7,316 nt of DNA from assembly GCA_014376885.1 (NCBI GenBank), contig JACMQR010000359.1, forward strand, positions 1-7,316. The letters are read 5' to 3'. This document shows, one piece after another, positions 1 through 5,444 of the stretch. Each line of letters starts with the position of its first letter. The stretch's first letter is position 1. Origin of the DNA: Polaromonas sp. (lineage in GTDB: Bacteria > Pseudomonadota > Gammaproteobacteria > Burkholderiales > Burkholderiaceae_C). Both the position numbers and the translations under genes were made by a program. Below the pieces are notes generated by a model. The model did not search any database. It was not told where the DNA came from and saw nothing but the letters and a program-made list of their open reading frames with translations.

Positions 1-216
1 CAGCGCCTGCATGCCCGGGGGTTTTCGCAGTCCGAGCTGCTGCTGCGCATGACGCGCGAAGAAATCGGCAGCTACCTGGGCCTGAAGCTCGAAACCGTCA
101 GCCGGACTTTTTCAAAGTTTGTCGACGACGGCATTGTCGAAGTCAAGCAGCGTCATGTGCGCATTGTCGACACCGAAGCGCTCAAGCTCATCGTCAACAG
201 CCACAAGGCATGCTGA
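1..216 (+). CDS. fnr: FNR/CRP-family transcriptional regulator, C-terminal DNA-binding part (5' end outside window)
   Basis: The frame is open from base 1 and gives the last 71 residues of an FNR-like regulator, ending in TGA at 214-216. The visible part is a winged helix-turn-helix. The segment MTREEIGSYLGLKLETVSR (about residues 17-35) matches the FNR pattern in which a T-R-x-x-I-G-x-Y-L-G-L helix precedes the recognition helix. The recognition helix keeps E-T-V-S-R; in E. coli FNR the equivalent Glu, Ser and Arg contact the TTGAT half-site. The wing follows (DDGIVEVKQRHVRIVD). The N-terminal cysteines that would bind an oxygen-labile 4Fe-4S cluster lie outside the window, so an oxygen-sensing FNR cannot be separated by sequence from a cluster-free FixK-like protein. 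The gene converges on ccoH with 22 bases between the two stop codons. Its position beside the oxidase cluster, which carries a matching dyad before ccoN, suggests that it is the activator of that cluster. Confidence 0.9.
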   Translation, partial: QRLHARGFSQSELLLRMTREEIGSYLGLKLETVSRTFSKFVDDGIVEVKQRHVRIVDTEALKLIVNSHKAC

Positions 217-238
217 CCGGCCAGCAGCGCTGATCGGC

Positions 239-499
239 TCAGGGCTCGGCAGGCACCGAGATGCCGGTGGCCGCATGGTTTCTGCCCTGCATGGCGGGCG
301 CCAGGTTGGTGGGCGACAGGGCTTGCGGTACTGCCGACTCGGGCCGCGAGGCCTGGGCATCGCTGGTGACAACCGGGTCCGGAATGGTGATGGCCAGGTA
401 CAAGGTGATGAAAGAAGCCACCACCACCACGGCCGGACCGGCAAACACCATCCAGACATGAGCGAATTTCCACCAGGGCTGCGCGTTGTCGTTGATCAC
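239..499 (-). CDS. ccoH: Short FixH/CcoH-type cbb3 oxidase assembly protein
   Basis: This 86-residue protein has a short N-terminus (INDNAQPWWKFAHVW), one membrane segment at about residues 15-38 (MVFAGPAVVVVASFITLYLAI, ending before PDPVV) and an Ala/Pro-rich tail ending near MQGRNHAATG. The W-W-K-F-x-H-V-W ... GPAVVVVA pattern followed by PDPVV is typical of the short FixH family proteins encoded after ccoG in betaproteobacteria. CcoH/FixH binds and stabilises cbb3 oxidase during assembly; that role comes from the family and is not visible here. I chose the GTG at 499 because AAGGAA lies 6 bases upstream (506-511) and the protein then starts just before the conserved WW. The frame could extend to 616, but that would overlap ccoG deeply and add an Arg-rich, family-foreign leader. 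The gene starts 13 bases after the ccoG stop. It is much shorter than alphaproteobacterial FixH (about 150-160 residues) and lacks most of the periplasmic domain. Confidence 0.82.
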   Translation of the reverse strand: MINDNAQPWWKFAHVWMVFAGPAVVVVASFITLYLAITIPDPVVTSDAQASRPESAVPQALSPTNLAPAMQGRNHAATGISVPAEP

Positions 500-505
500 G
501 GGAGT

Positions 506-511
506 TTCCTT
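506..511 (-). promoter_or_regulatory. Ribosome binding site of ccoH
   Basis: The minus strand reads AAGGAA, then six bases (ACTCCC), then GTG at 499-497. This site decides the ccoH start in favour of the GTG over in-frame starts inside ccoG. Confidence 0.7.
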
Positions 512-512
512 T

Positions 513-1970
513 TCAGCGGGGGACCAGAAAAATCGATTTCTCAACGACCCGCCCCGGCGCGTTGAGGGCCTGGACGTCGAAATGCATGGCATGCGAGCCC
601 GCCGCTGCCGCGTCATGCGGCAGTTGCAGCGTCACGGGCACCCAGCGGGACGCGGTGGCCGGCACCGAGAACACCGCTTCGGACACCAGCTGCAGGCCCG
701 GCAGGCCGCTGGCGGCAATGCGGTAGCTTTGCGTGCTTTCGGTGGCATTCATGACCTGCAGGCGGTAGACGTTTTCTATGTTTGCGCCACTGACGATGCG
801 CGCCAGAGATGCGCGGTCACGGTCGATGTCAACCCGGAACGGCGCGCGCAGGGCCAGGCTGGCAAAAAGCGCGGCGGTCACGCCCAGCAAGATGGCGCCG
901 TACACCAGCACGCGGGGACGAAACACCCGACGCAAAACCTGCGCCCTGTCCCAGCCCTGGGTCAGCGCATTCTGGGTGGAATAGCGAATCAAGCCCCGGG
1001 GATAGCTCATCTTGTCCATCACCGTGTCGCAGACATCGATGCACGCGGCGCAACTGATGCATTCGTACTGCAGTCCCTTGCGGATGTCGATGCCCGTCGG
1101 GCAGACCTGCACGCACAGCGTGCAGTCAACGCAGGCGCCCAGGTGCAGGGCTGCGGGGTCGGCTTTTTTGGAACGCGATCCGCGCGGCTCGCCGCGCGCC
1201 TCGTCATAGGTGACGATCAAGGTGTCCTTGTCGAACATGGCGCTTTGAAAGCGCGCATAGGGGCACATGTACTTGCAGACCTGCTCGCGCAGGAAGCCGG
1301 CATTGCCATAGGTGGCAACGCCATAAAAGAACACCCAGAAGGTTTCCCAGGGGCCCAGGTTTGCCATGACGAAATGTGAACCAAGGTCCCGGATGGGCGT
1401 GAAATAGCCGACAAAGCTAAAGCCGGTCCACAGCGCCAGCGCCATCCAGAGGATTTGCTTGCCGGCTTTGCGGGCGAACTTGTTGAGCGACATCGGACTG
1501 GCGTCCAGGCGCAGGCGCGCGGAGCGGTCGCCTTCGGTGACTTTTTCCAGCCACAGGAAAAGCTCGGTGTACACCGTCTGCGGGCAGGCATAGCCGCACC
1601 ACTGGCGACCGGCCACAGCGGTGAACAAAAACAGCGCCAGCGCAGAAATCACCAGGATGCCGGAGAGGTAGATGAAGTCCTGCGGATACAACACCAGTCC
1701 CAGAATGTAAAAGCGCCGCGCCTCCAGGTCGAACAGCACCGCCTGGCGCTGGCCCCATTCCAGCCAGGGCAGGCCGTAAAACACAAGCTGGGTCAAAAAC
1801 ACCAATGCCCAGCGCCATGCCGAGAACAGGCCGGTGACGCTGCGCGGATAGATTTTCTTTTGCCCCTCGTAAAGACTGACGAATTCGCTGTCGCCGCTGG
1901 CCGGCCGCGCGTTGCCAGCCACCACCGCGATGGGAATGATTTTTCGGGCAGTTGGTTTTGAATGTTCCAC
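513..1970 (-). CDS. ccoG: CcoG/RdxA/FixG membrane 4Fe-4S protein for cbb3 oxidase assembly
   Basis: The 485-residue product has about five membrane segments (roughly 52-70, 92-118, 170-190, 207-222 and 353-372). A ferredoxin-like domain with two 4Fe-4S motifs lies between the fourth and fifth: C280-x2-C283-x2-C286-x3-C290-P and C304-x2-C307-x2-C310-x3-C314. Two further paired-cysteine motifs near the membrane, CGYACPQ (C125, C129) and CKYMCPYARFQ (C232, C236), are family hallmarks. The C-terminal 110 residues fit the Ig-like FixG C-terminal domain. CcoG has been shown in Rhodobacter to reduce Cu(II) to Cu(I), supplying copper in the form used for the CuB site of CcoN; this role is transferred from the family. 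The GTG start at 1970 is preceded in frame by a TAG 12 bases upstream, so no longer start exists. The conserved KIIPI stretch at residues 10-14 argues against a later start. No clear Shine-Dalgarno precedes this GTG. The gene follows ccoP after 50 bases and runs into ccoH. Confidence 0.96.
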   Translation of the reverse strand: MEHSKPTARKIIPIAVVAGNARPASGDSEFVSLYEGQKKIYPRSVTGLFSAWRWALVFLTQLVFYGLPWLEWGQRQAVLFDLEARRFYILGLVLYPQDFIYLSGILVISALALFLFTAVAGRQWCGYACPQTVYTELFLWLEKVTEGDRSARLRLDASPMSLNKFARKAGKQILWMALALWTGFSFVGYFTPIRDLGSHFVMANLGPWETFWVFFYGVATYGNAGFLREQVCKYMCPYARFQSAMFDKDTLIVTYDEARGEPRGSRSKKADPAALHLGACVDCTLCVQVCPTGIDIRKGLQYECISCAACIDVCDTVMDKMSYPRGLIRYSTQNALTQGWDRAQVLRRVFRPRVLVYGAILLGVTAALFASLALRAPFRVDIDRDRASLARIVSGANIENVYRLQVMNATESTQSYRIAASGLPGLQLVSEAVFSVPATASRWVPVTLQLPHDAAAAGSHAMHFDVQALNAPGRVVEKSIFLVPR

Positions 1971-1992
1971 AGCTACGGATTTCTAACGAAAC

Positions 1993-2014
1993 CCCGGCAG
2001 GGGGAAATGCCGGG
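1993..2014 (-). terminator. GC-rich stem-loop between ccoP and ccoG (attenuator, weak terminator or mRNA-stabilising hairpin)
   Basis: The arms CCCGGCA (1993-1999) and TGCCGGG (2008-2014) form a perfect 7-bp stem with an 8-base loop. It starts 6 bases after the ccoP stop codon in the direction of transcription. The bases that follow on the minus strand (GTTTCGTT) are only partly T-rich, so efficient intrinsic termination is doubtful. Partial termination, or protection of the upstream ccoNOQP message from 3' decay, is equally possible. Either would leave less ccoGH than ccoNOQP transcript. Confidence 0.4.
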
Positions 2015-2020
2015 CAAGCC

Positions 2021-2941
2021 TTACTTCAGCGCCACGGCACCCGGCTTGTTGGACAAGCCCCAGACATAAGACGCCAGCACGCGAATTTGAGATTCGGTCA
2101 GTTTTGGCGCCTGGGCGGGCATCTGGTTGACCTTGCCGTTGTTGACCATGGCCACAATGGCGTTTTCTCCCCAGCCATGCAGCCAGATGTCGTCCGTCAG
2201 GTTGGGTGCGCCAATTGCCTGATTGCCCTTGCCGTCGGCCCCATGGCAGGCTGCGCAGACACTGAACTTGCTTTTGCCCAGCGCGGCTTTTACCGAATCG
2301 TGCGGACTGGCCGACAGGCTGAGCACATAGTGCGCCACATTGCGCACGTCGTCGGGCGAGCCGACCGCAGCGGCCATGGGCGGCATGTTGCCCATGCGGC
2401 CCACTGTGAGGGTTTCGATGATCTTGTCCGGCGTGCCGCCGTGCAGCCAGTCCTTGTCCGTCAGGTTGGGAAAGCCCTTGCTGCCGCGCGCGTCCGAGCC
2501 GTGGCATTGCGAGCAGTTGTTCATGAACAGGCGTTCGCCGATGGCCATGGCATGCGCGTCGGCCGCCATGTCTTCGGGCTTCATGCCATTGAACCTAGCA
2601 TACAAAGGCTCGACCTCCTTGTTGCCCTTGGCCACCTCGGCCTCGTACTGGCCCACGGCGCTCCAGCCAAAGGTGCCGCCATAATTGCCCAGGCCCGGGT
2701 ACATGACCAGGTAGCCCAGGGCAAACACCACGGTGATGATGAACAGCCACACCCACCAGCGCGGCAGCGGGTTGTTCATCTCGCGCAGGTCGCCGTCCCA
2801 GACATGGCCGGTGGTGTTGTCGTTGGCGGTCATGGCCTTGGCCCTGCCGCTGAACCACAAAAGCAGCAGGCAGGCCCCAATGCCGACCAGCGAGATGCCG
2901 GTGACATAGAACGACCAGAAATTGCTGGTGAAGTCGCTCAT
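2021..2941 (-). CDS. ccoP: cbb3-type cytochrome c oxidase subunit III, di-haem cytochrome c
   Basis: The 306-residue membrane-anchored protein brings electrons to the oxidase from soluble cytochromes c. It has two N-terminal membrane segments (about 8-30 and 62-82) with a cytoplasmic linker containing the conserved W-D-G-D-L-R-E-x-N-N-P-L-P-R-W-W motif (48-63). Two periplasmic cytochrome c domains follow. Haem sites are CSQCH (143-147) and CAACH (229-233); probable methionine ligands are in GNMPPM (M186 or M189) and NQMP (M274). The repeated PNLTD-x-x-WLHG block (about 158-167 and 246-255) shows the internal duplication of the two haem domains. Length and layout are normal for the two-segment CcoP form. 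The ATG at 2941 has GGAAGG at 2951-2956 upstream, separated by nine bases of pure A/G. The gene follows ccoQ by 45 bases. Confidence 0.97.
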   Translation of the reverse strand: MSDFTSNFWSFYVTGISLVGIGACLLLLWFSGRAKAMTANDNTTGHVWDGDLREMNNPLPRWWVWLFIITVVFALGYLVMYPGLGNYGGTFGWSAVGQYEAEVAKGNKEVEPLYARFNGMKPEDMAADAHAMAIGERLFMNNCSQCHGSDARGSKGFPNLTDKDWLHGGTPDKIIETLTVGRMGNMPPMAAAVGSPDDVRNVAHYVLSLSASPHDSVKAALGKSKFSVCAACHGADGKGNQAIGAPNLTDDIWLHGWGENAIVAMVNNGKVNQMPAQAPKLTESQIRVLASYVWGLSNKPGAVALK

Positions 2942-2966
2942 TTTTTTCTTCCTTCCTTTCTTTCTT
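2942..2966 (-). promoter_or_regulatory. Homopurine translation-initiation tract before ccoP, including its ribosome binding site
   Basis: On the minus strand every base from 2966 to the A of the ATG at 2941 is A or G. The tract contains GAAAG/GGAAG-like units, the Shine-Dalgarno GGAAGG (2951-2956) and a run of six A that becomes seven with the start codon. It is probably an unstructured, efficient initiation region. The A run sits between the Shine-Dalgarno and the ATG, so slippage there would change spacing without changing the reading frame. Confidence 0.6.
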
Positions 2967-2986
2967 GTCCGTTGTTGTGGCTCGGG

Positions 2987-3127
2987 CTAGTCGTCTTGCT
3001 TGAACGGCAAGCGGGCCGCCTCGTCAAAGTCTTTGGCATTGCGGCCGGACCAGGCCCAGGCGACGATGCCGATAAAAACGAGAAACGTTGCCACCGTCAC
3101 AACGGATCGCAGTAGGTTGATGTCCAT
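2987..3127 (-). CDS. ccoQ: cbb3-type cytochrome c oxidase subunit IV (small subunit CcoQ)
   Basis: The minus strand encodes 46 residues from ATG at 3127 to TAG at 2987-2989: MDINLLRSVVTVATFLVFIG, then IVAWAWSGRNAKDFDEAARL, then PFKQDD. There is one membrane segment (about 5-27) followed by a short, acidic cytoplasmic tail. The W-A-W-S-x-x-x-x-x-D-F-D-E-A-A-x-L-P-F pattern is the standard CcoQ signature. CcoQ is a single-span subunit that stabilises the core complex and its contact with CcoP. AGGAGA lies about nine bases upstream of the ATG. The gene sits in the expected place between ccoO (21-base gap) and ccoP (45-base gap). Confidence 0.95.
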   Translation of the reverse strand: MDINLLRSVVTVATFLVFIGIVAWAWSGRNAKDFDEAARLPFKQDD

Positions 3128-3148
3128 GAAGACGGCTCTCCTGGGTGC

Positions 3149-3775
3149 TTATTTGCGGTGAATGCCGAGCACCTGCAGATAGGCGATCACTGCTTCGATT
3201 TCTGTTTTCCCCTTGACGTCCGCTGGCGCCGCGGCGATCTGCTCATCGGTGTAGGGCGTGCCCACCGTGCGCAGCCCTTGCATATGGGACTTGATCGATG
3301 CGTCGTCCACCGGCGTTTTTTCCAGCCATGCATAGGCCGGCATGTTCGACTCGGGCACCAGGTCGCGCGGATTGTTCAGGTGAATGCGGTGCCACTCGTC
3401 GCTGTACTTGCCGCCCACCCGGGCCAGGTCGGGCCCGGTGCGCTTGCTGCCCCACTGAAACGGGTGGTCATAAACAGACTCGCCGGCCACCGAATACGGA
3501 CCGTAGCGCAGGGTTTCAGCCCGGAACGGCCGGATCATTTGCGAATGGCAGTTGTAGCAGCCTTCCCGTACGTAGATGTCGCGGCCGATGACCTGCAGCG
3601 CGGTGTAGGGCTGCAATCCCTTGATGGGCTCGGTTGTCGATTTTTGAAAGAAAAGCGGCACGATCTCCACCAGGCCGCCAATGGCGAGCACCAGGAGGAT
3701 CAGCACGATCATCAAAAAGTTGTTGGTTTCGATCTTTTCGTGGGAAAGACCGCTGCTCGATGGGGTATTGGCCAT
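3149..3775 (-). CDS. ccoO: cbb3-type cytochrome c oxidase subunit II, mono-haem cytochrome c
   Basis: The 208-residue protein is anchored by one N-terminal membrane segment (about 20-43) and has a periplasmic cytochrome c domain. The haem site is CYNCH (73-77) inside the family pattern [20 protein letters not shown]. The probable sixth ligand is M145 in SNMPAY. Other family blocks are YGPYS (91-95) and GPDLARVG (114-121). CcoO passes electrons from CcoP to haem b of CcoN. The frame is open to an ATG at 3817, but I place the start at the ATG at 3775 (MANTPSSS). The longer form would add 14 residues overlapping the ccoN end, whereas the chosen start has a GAGG sequence upstream that overlaps the ccoN TGA stop. 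That overlap and the 13-base spacing suggest translational coupling. Confidence 0.96.
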   Translation of the reverse strand: MANTPSSSGLSHEKIETNNFLMIVLILLVLAIGGLVEIVPLFFQKSTTEPIKGLQPYTALQVIGRDIYVREGCYNCHSQMIRPFRAETLRYGPYSVAGESVYDHPFQWGSKRTGPDLARVGGKYSDEWHRIHLNNPRDLVPESNMPAYAWLEKTPVDDASIKSHMQGLRTVGTPYTDEQIAAAPADVKGKTEIEAVIAYLQVLGIHRK

Positions 3776-3788
3776 GTTGTTGGTGTCC

Positions 3789-5240
3789 TCAAGCGGGGGC
3801 CACGGCACGCGTGGCACCTGGAATGGTGACGGTGACGGTGATGGAACGGCCGGCCGTGACCGTCTTGTAGGTGTTCCAGAGCATGATCACCATGCCGCCG
3901 AAGTACAGCAGGCCGCCGGACAGGCGCAACACGTAGAAGGGGAACGTCGCCTTGACCGATTCGACAAAGGTATAGGTCAGCGTGCCGTCCGGATTGATGG
4001 CGCGCCACATCAGCCCCTGCATCACGCCGGCAATCCACATCGCCGCGATGTAGACCACGATGCCGATGGTGGCGGTCCAGAAATGTACTTCCACGGCCTT
4101 CATGCTGTACATCTGCTTTTGGCCGAACAGGCGCGGAATCAGGTAGTACATGCTGCCGATGGTGATCAAGCCGACCCAGCCGAGCGCGCCGGAATGCACA
4201 TGGCCAATGGTCCAGTCGGTGTAGTGCGACAGCGCGTTGACGGTCTTGATGGACATCATCGGGCCTTCGAAGGTGCTCATGCCGTAGAACGACAGCGAGA
4301 CGATCAAAAAGCGCAGGATCGGGTCGTCGCGCAGCTTGTGCCAGGCGCCCGACAGGGTCATGATGCCGTTGATCATGCCGCCCCAGCTGGGCGCCAGCAG
4401 GATCAAGGAAAACACCATGCCGACCGACTGCGTCCAGTCCGGCAGGGCGGTGTAGTGCAGGTGATGCGGGCCGGCCCACATGTAGGTGAAGATCAAGGCC
4501 CAGAAGTGCACGATCGACAGGCGGTACGAATACACCGGCCGCTCGGCCTGCTTGGGAATGAAGTAGTACATCATGCCCAGGAAGCCGGCGGTCAATAAAA
4601 AGCCCACCGCATTGTGGCCGTACCACCACTGCACCATCGCATCCTGCACGCCGGCATAGGCGGAATAAGACTTCATGAAACCCACCGGAATGGCCGCATT
4701 GTTCACCAGGTGCAGCATGGCGATGGCGATGATGAAGGCGCCGTAAAACCAGTTGGCCACATAGATGTGCCGGACCTTGCGGGTGCCGACAGTGCCGAAA
4801 AACACAAAGGCGTAGGCCACCCAGACCAGCGTGATCAGGATGTCGATGGGCCATTCGAGTTCGGCGTATTCCTTGCCCTGGGTGTAGCCCAGCGGCAGCG
4901 AAATGGCGGCGGCCACGATGACCGCCTGCCAGCCCCAGAAAACAAACGCCGCCAGCTTGTCGGAAAACAGGCGCACCTGGCAGGTGCGCTGCACCACATA
5001 CAGAGACGTGCCCATCAGCCCGCAGCAGCCGAACGCAAAAATCACCGCATTCGTGTGCAGGGGCCGCAAGCGGCCGTAGCTGAGCCAGGGAACTCCGAAG
5101 TTGAGCTCCGGCCAGGCCAGCTGGGCGGCGATGACCACGCCCACCAGCATGCCCACCACGCCCCAGACCACTGTCATGATGGCAAACTGCCGCACCACCG
5201 TGTCGTTGTAGGTGGTTGCCTGTGCATTGGCAAATTTCAC
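3789..5240 (-). CDS. ccoN: cbb3-type cytochrome c oxidase subunit I, catalytic haem-copper subunit
   Basis: The 483-residue polytopic membrane protein (about 12 spans) reduces oxygen to water and pumps protons. All expected metal ligands are present by comparison with the known C-family enzyme: H62 (RPLHTNA) and H349 for low-spin haem b; H209 (WYGHNAVGF), H259 and H260 (AGPHHLHY) for CuB; and H347 (IGHVHSG) for high-spin haem b3. Y253 in [10 protein letters not shown] is the probable His-cross-linked tyrosine of helix VII. E325 in STFEGPMM is the conserved glutamate near haem b3. Start is GTG at 5240, with AGAGG (5247-5251) six bases upstream; the family N-terminus (YNDTVVRQF) follows directly. 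A probable FNR-controlled promoter lies in the 66-base gap after ccoS. The C-terminal tail is low in complexity (SITVTVTIP, then Ala-rich). The gene looks complete and functional. Confidence 0.98.
   Translation of the reverse strand: MKFANAQATTYNDTVVRQFAIMTVVWGVVGMLVGVVIAAQLAWPELNFGVPWLSYGRLRPLHTNAVIFAFGCCGLMGTSLYVVQRTCQVRLFSDKLAAFVFWGWQAVIVAAAISLPLGYTQGKEYAELEWPIDILITLVWVAYAFVFFGTVGTRKVRHIYVANWFYGAFIIAIAMLHLVNNAAIPVGFMKSYSAYAGVQDAMVQWWYGHNAVGFLLTAGFLGMMYYFIPKQAERPVYSYRLSIVHFWALIFTYMWAGPHHLHYTALPDWTQSVGMVFSLILLAPSWGGMINGIMTLSGAWHKLRDDPILRFLIVSLSFYGMSTFEGPMMSIKTVNALSHYTDWTIGHVHSGALGWVGLITIGSMYYLIPRLFGQKQMYSMKAVEVHFWTATIGIVVYIAAMWIAGVMQGLMWRAINPDGTLTYTFVESVKATFPFYVLRLSGGLLYFGGMVIMLWNTYKTVTAGRSITVTVTIPGATRAVAPA
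3825..3842. repeat. Three tandem copies of a GGTGAC hexamer inside the ccoN 3' end
   Basis: The plus strand reads GGTGAC, GGTGAC, GGTGAT. On the coding strand this gives alternating Thr and Val codons in the C-terminal tail of CcoN (ITVTVTI). Copy-number change would add or remove a Thr-Val pair without a frameshift. It lies outside the catalytic core. Confidence 0.6.
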
Positions 5241-5244
5241 TTTT

Positions 5245-5251
5245 CACCTCT
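5245..5251 (-). promoter_or_regulatory. Ribosome binding site of ccoN
   Basis: The minus strand reads AGAGGTG, four A residues, then GTG at 5240. The AGAGG core with a six-base spacer supports the non-ATG start of ccoN. Confidence 0.75.
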
Positions 5252-5268
5252 TGTTTTGTACAGCTGCA

Positions 5269-5274
5269 AGCGTA
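5269..5274 (-). promoter_or_regulatory. Probable -10 element of the ccoNOQP promoter
   Basis: The minus strand reads TACGCT, keeping the important T, A and final T of TATAAT. It lies 22 bases after the FNR-type dyad. With this element as -10, transcription would start near 5262, the dyad centre would fall at -41.5 (the standard class II activator position), and the leader to the ccoN GTG would be about 21 bases. There is no separate -35 hexamer, as expected for an activator-dependent promoter. Confidence 0.55.
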
Positions 5275-5296
5275 GCGCAAGGTGAAAAAACAAAGC

Positions 5297-5310
5297 TTGA
5301 CATGCGTCAA
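5297..5310 (-). promoter_or_regulatory. FNR/FixK-type binding site (anaerobox) upstream of ccoN
   Basis: The sequence TTGAC-N4-GTCAA is a perfect 5-bp dyad. It matches the FNR-family consensus TTGAT-N4-ATCAA at 8 of 10 specified bases, and the two differences are symmetrical; they fit the TTGAY-N4-RTCAA variants reported for FNR, Anr and FixK sites. Its centre is about 63 bases upstream of the ccoN start codon. The site overlaps the TGA stop codon of ccoS (5307-5309), so it separates ccoIS from the structural genes. The regulator at 1-216 has the recognition residues for this class of half-site. Confidence 0.8.
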
Positions 5311-5444
5311 TCATCGCGAAGAATGCGCTCCCCTTCGGCGTCGATGTCTTCAAACTGGCCCCGGTAAATGGCCCAGCCCAGGCCGCCCAGAATGAAGAAA
5401 ACCAGGATGACCGACAGCGGAATCAGCAGGTACAAAATGTCCAT
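5307..5444 (-). CDS. ccoS: cbb3 oxidase maturation protein CcoS
   Basis: This 45-residue membrane protein begins MDILYLLIPLSVILVFFILG, followed by GLGWAIYRGQFEDIDAEGER and ILRDD. A single membrane segment spans about residues 4-26. It is followed by the family motif W-A-x-x-x-G-Q-F-E-D-x-x-x-x-G-x-R-I-L-x-D-D. CcoS is needed for insertion of cofactors (haem b and CuB) into CcoN in Rhodobacter. The ATG at 5444 shares its A with the TGA stop of ccoI (TGATG arrangement), and a GGAG lies eight bases upstream inside ccoI, which suggests translational coupling to the copper ATPase. The frame is open further upstream to 5600, but that would overlap ccoI by more than 150 bases, so I reject the longer version. 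Its stop codon lies within the FNR-type dyad before ccoN. Confidence 0.94.
   Translation of the reverse strand: MDILYLLIPLSVILVFFILGGLGWAIYRGQFEDIDAEGERILRDD

Noticed and set aside
239..616. A longer ccoH starting at 616 inside ccoG.
   Set aside because: It would overlap the end of ccoG by about 100 bases and add an Arg-rich leader unlike FixH proteins. The GTG at 499 has a good ribosome binding site.
1952..3115. A 387-codon open frame on the plus strand opposite ccoP and ccoQ.
   Set aside because: It lies antisense to two genes with complete family motifs, and its product is rich in His, Arg, Gly and Ala with no recognisable domain. This is the usual result of high-GC codon bias on the opposite strand.
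3117..3130. A second FNR-like match, TTGAT-N4-ATGAA, at the ccoQ start.
   Set aside because: It matches 9 of 10 consensus bases but breaks the dyad. One half simply encodes the first residues of CcoQ (Met-Asp-Ile-Asn), and it lies inside the operon over the start codon with no promoter-like geometry. Chance is the simpler explanation, though a binding test could settle it.
3681..4598. A 305-codon plus-strand frame opposite ccoN.
   Set aside because: It is an antisense shadow with low-complexity, His/Gln/Gly-rich content and no family resemblance.
3712..5310. A 532-codon minus-strand frame overlapping ccoN out of frame.
   Set aside because: The ccoN frame contains all haem and copper ligands. 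The alternative frame gives a His/Arg/Gly-rich product without membrane segments or motifs.
5297..5324. A plus-strand promoter: TTGACA (5297-5302), 16 bases, then AAGAAT, pointing into ccoS and ccoI antisense.
   Set aside because: The TTGACA is a by-product of the palindromic FNR-type site, and the -10 match is modest. Without transcript data there is no reason to call an antisense promoter.
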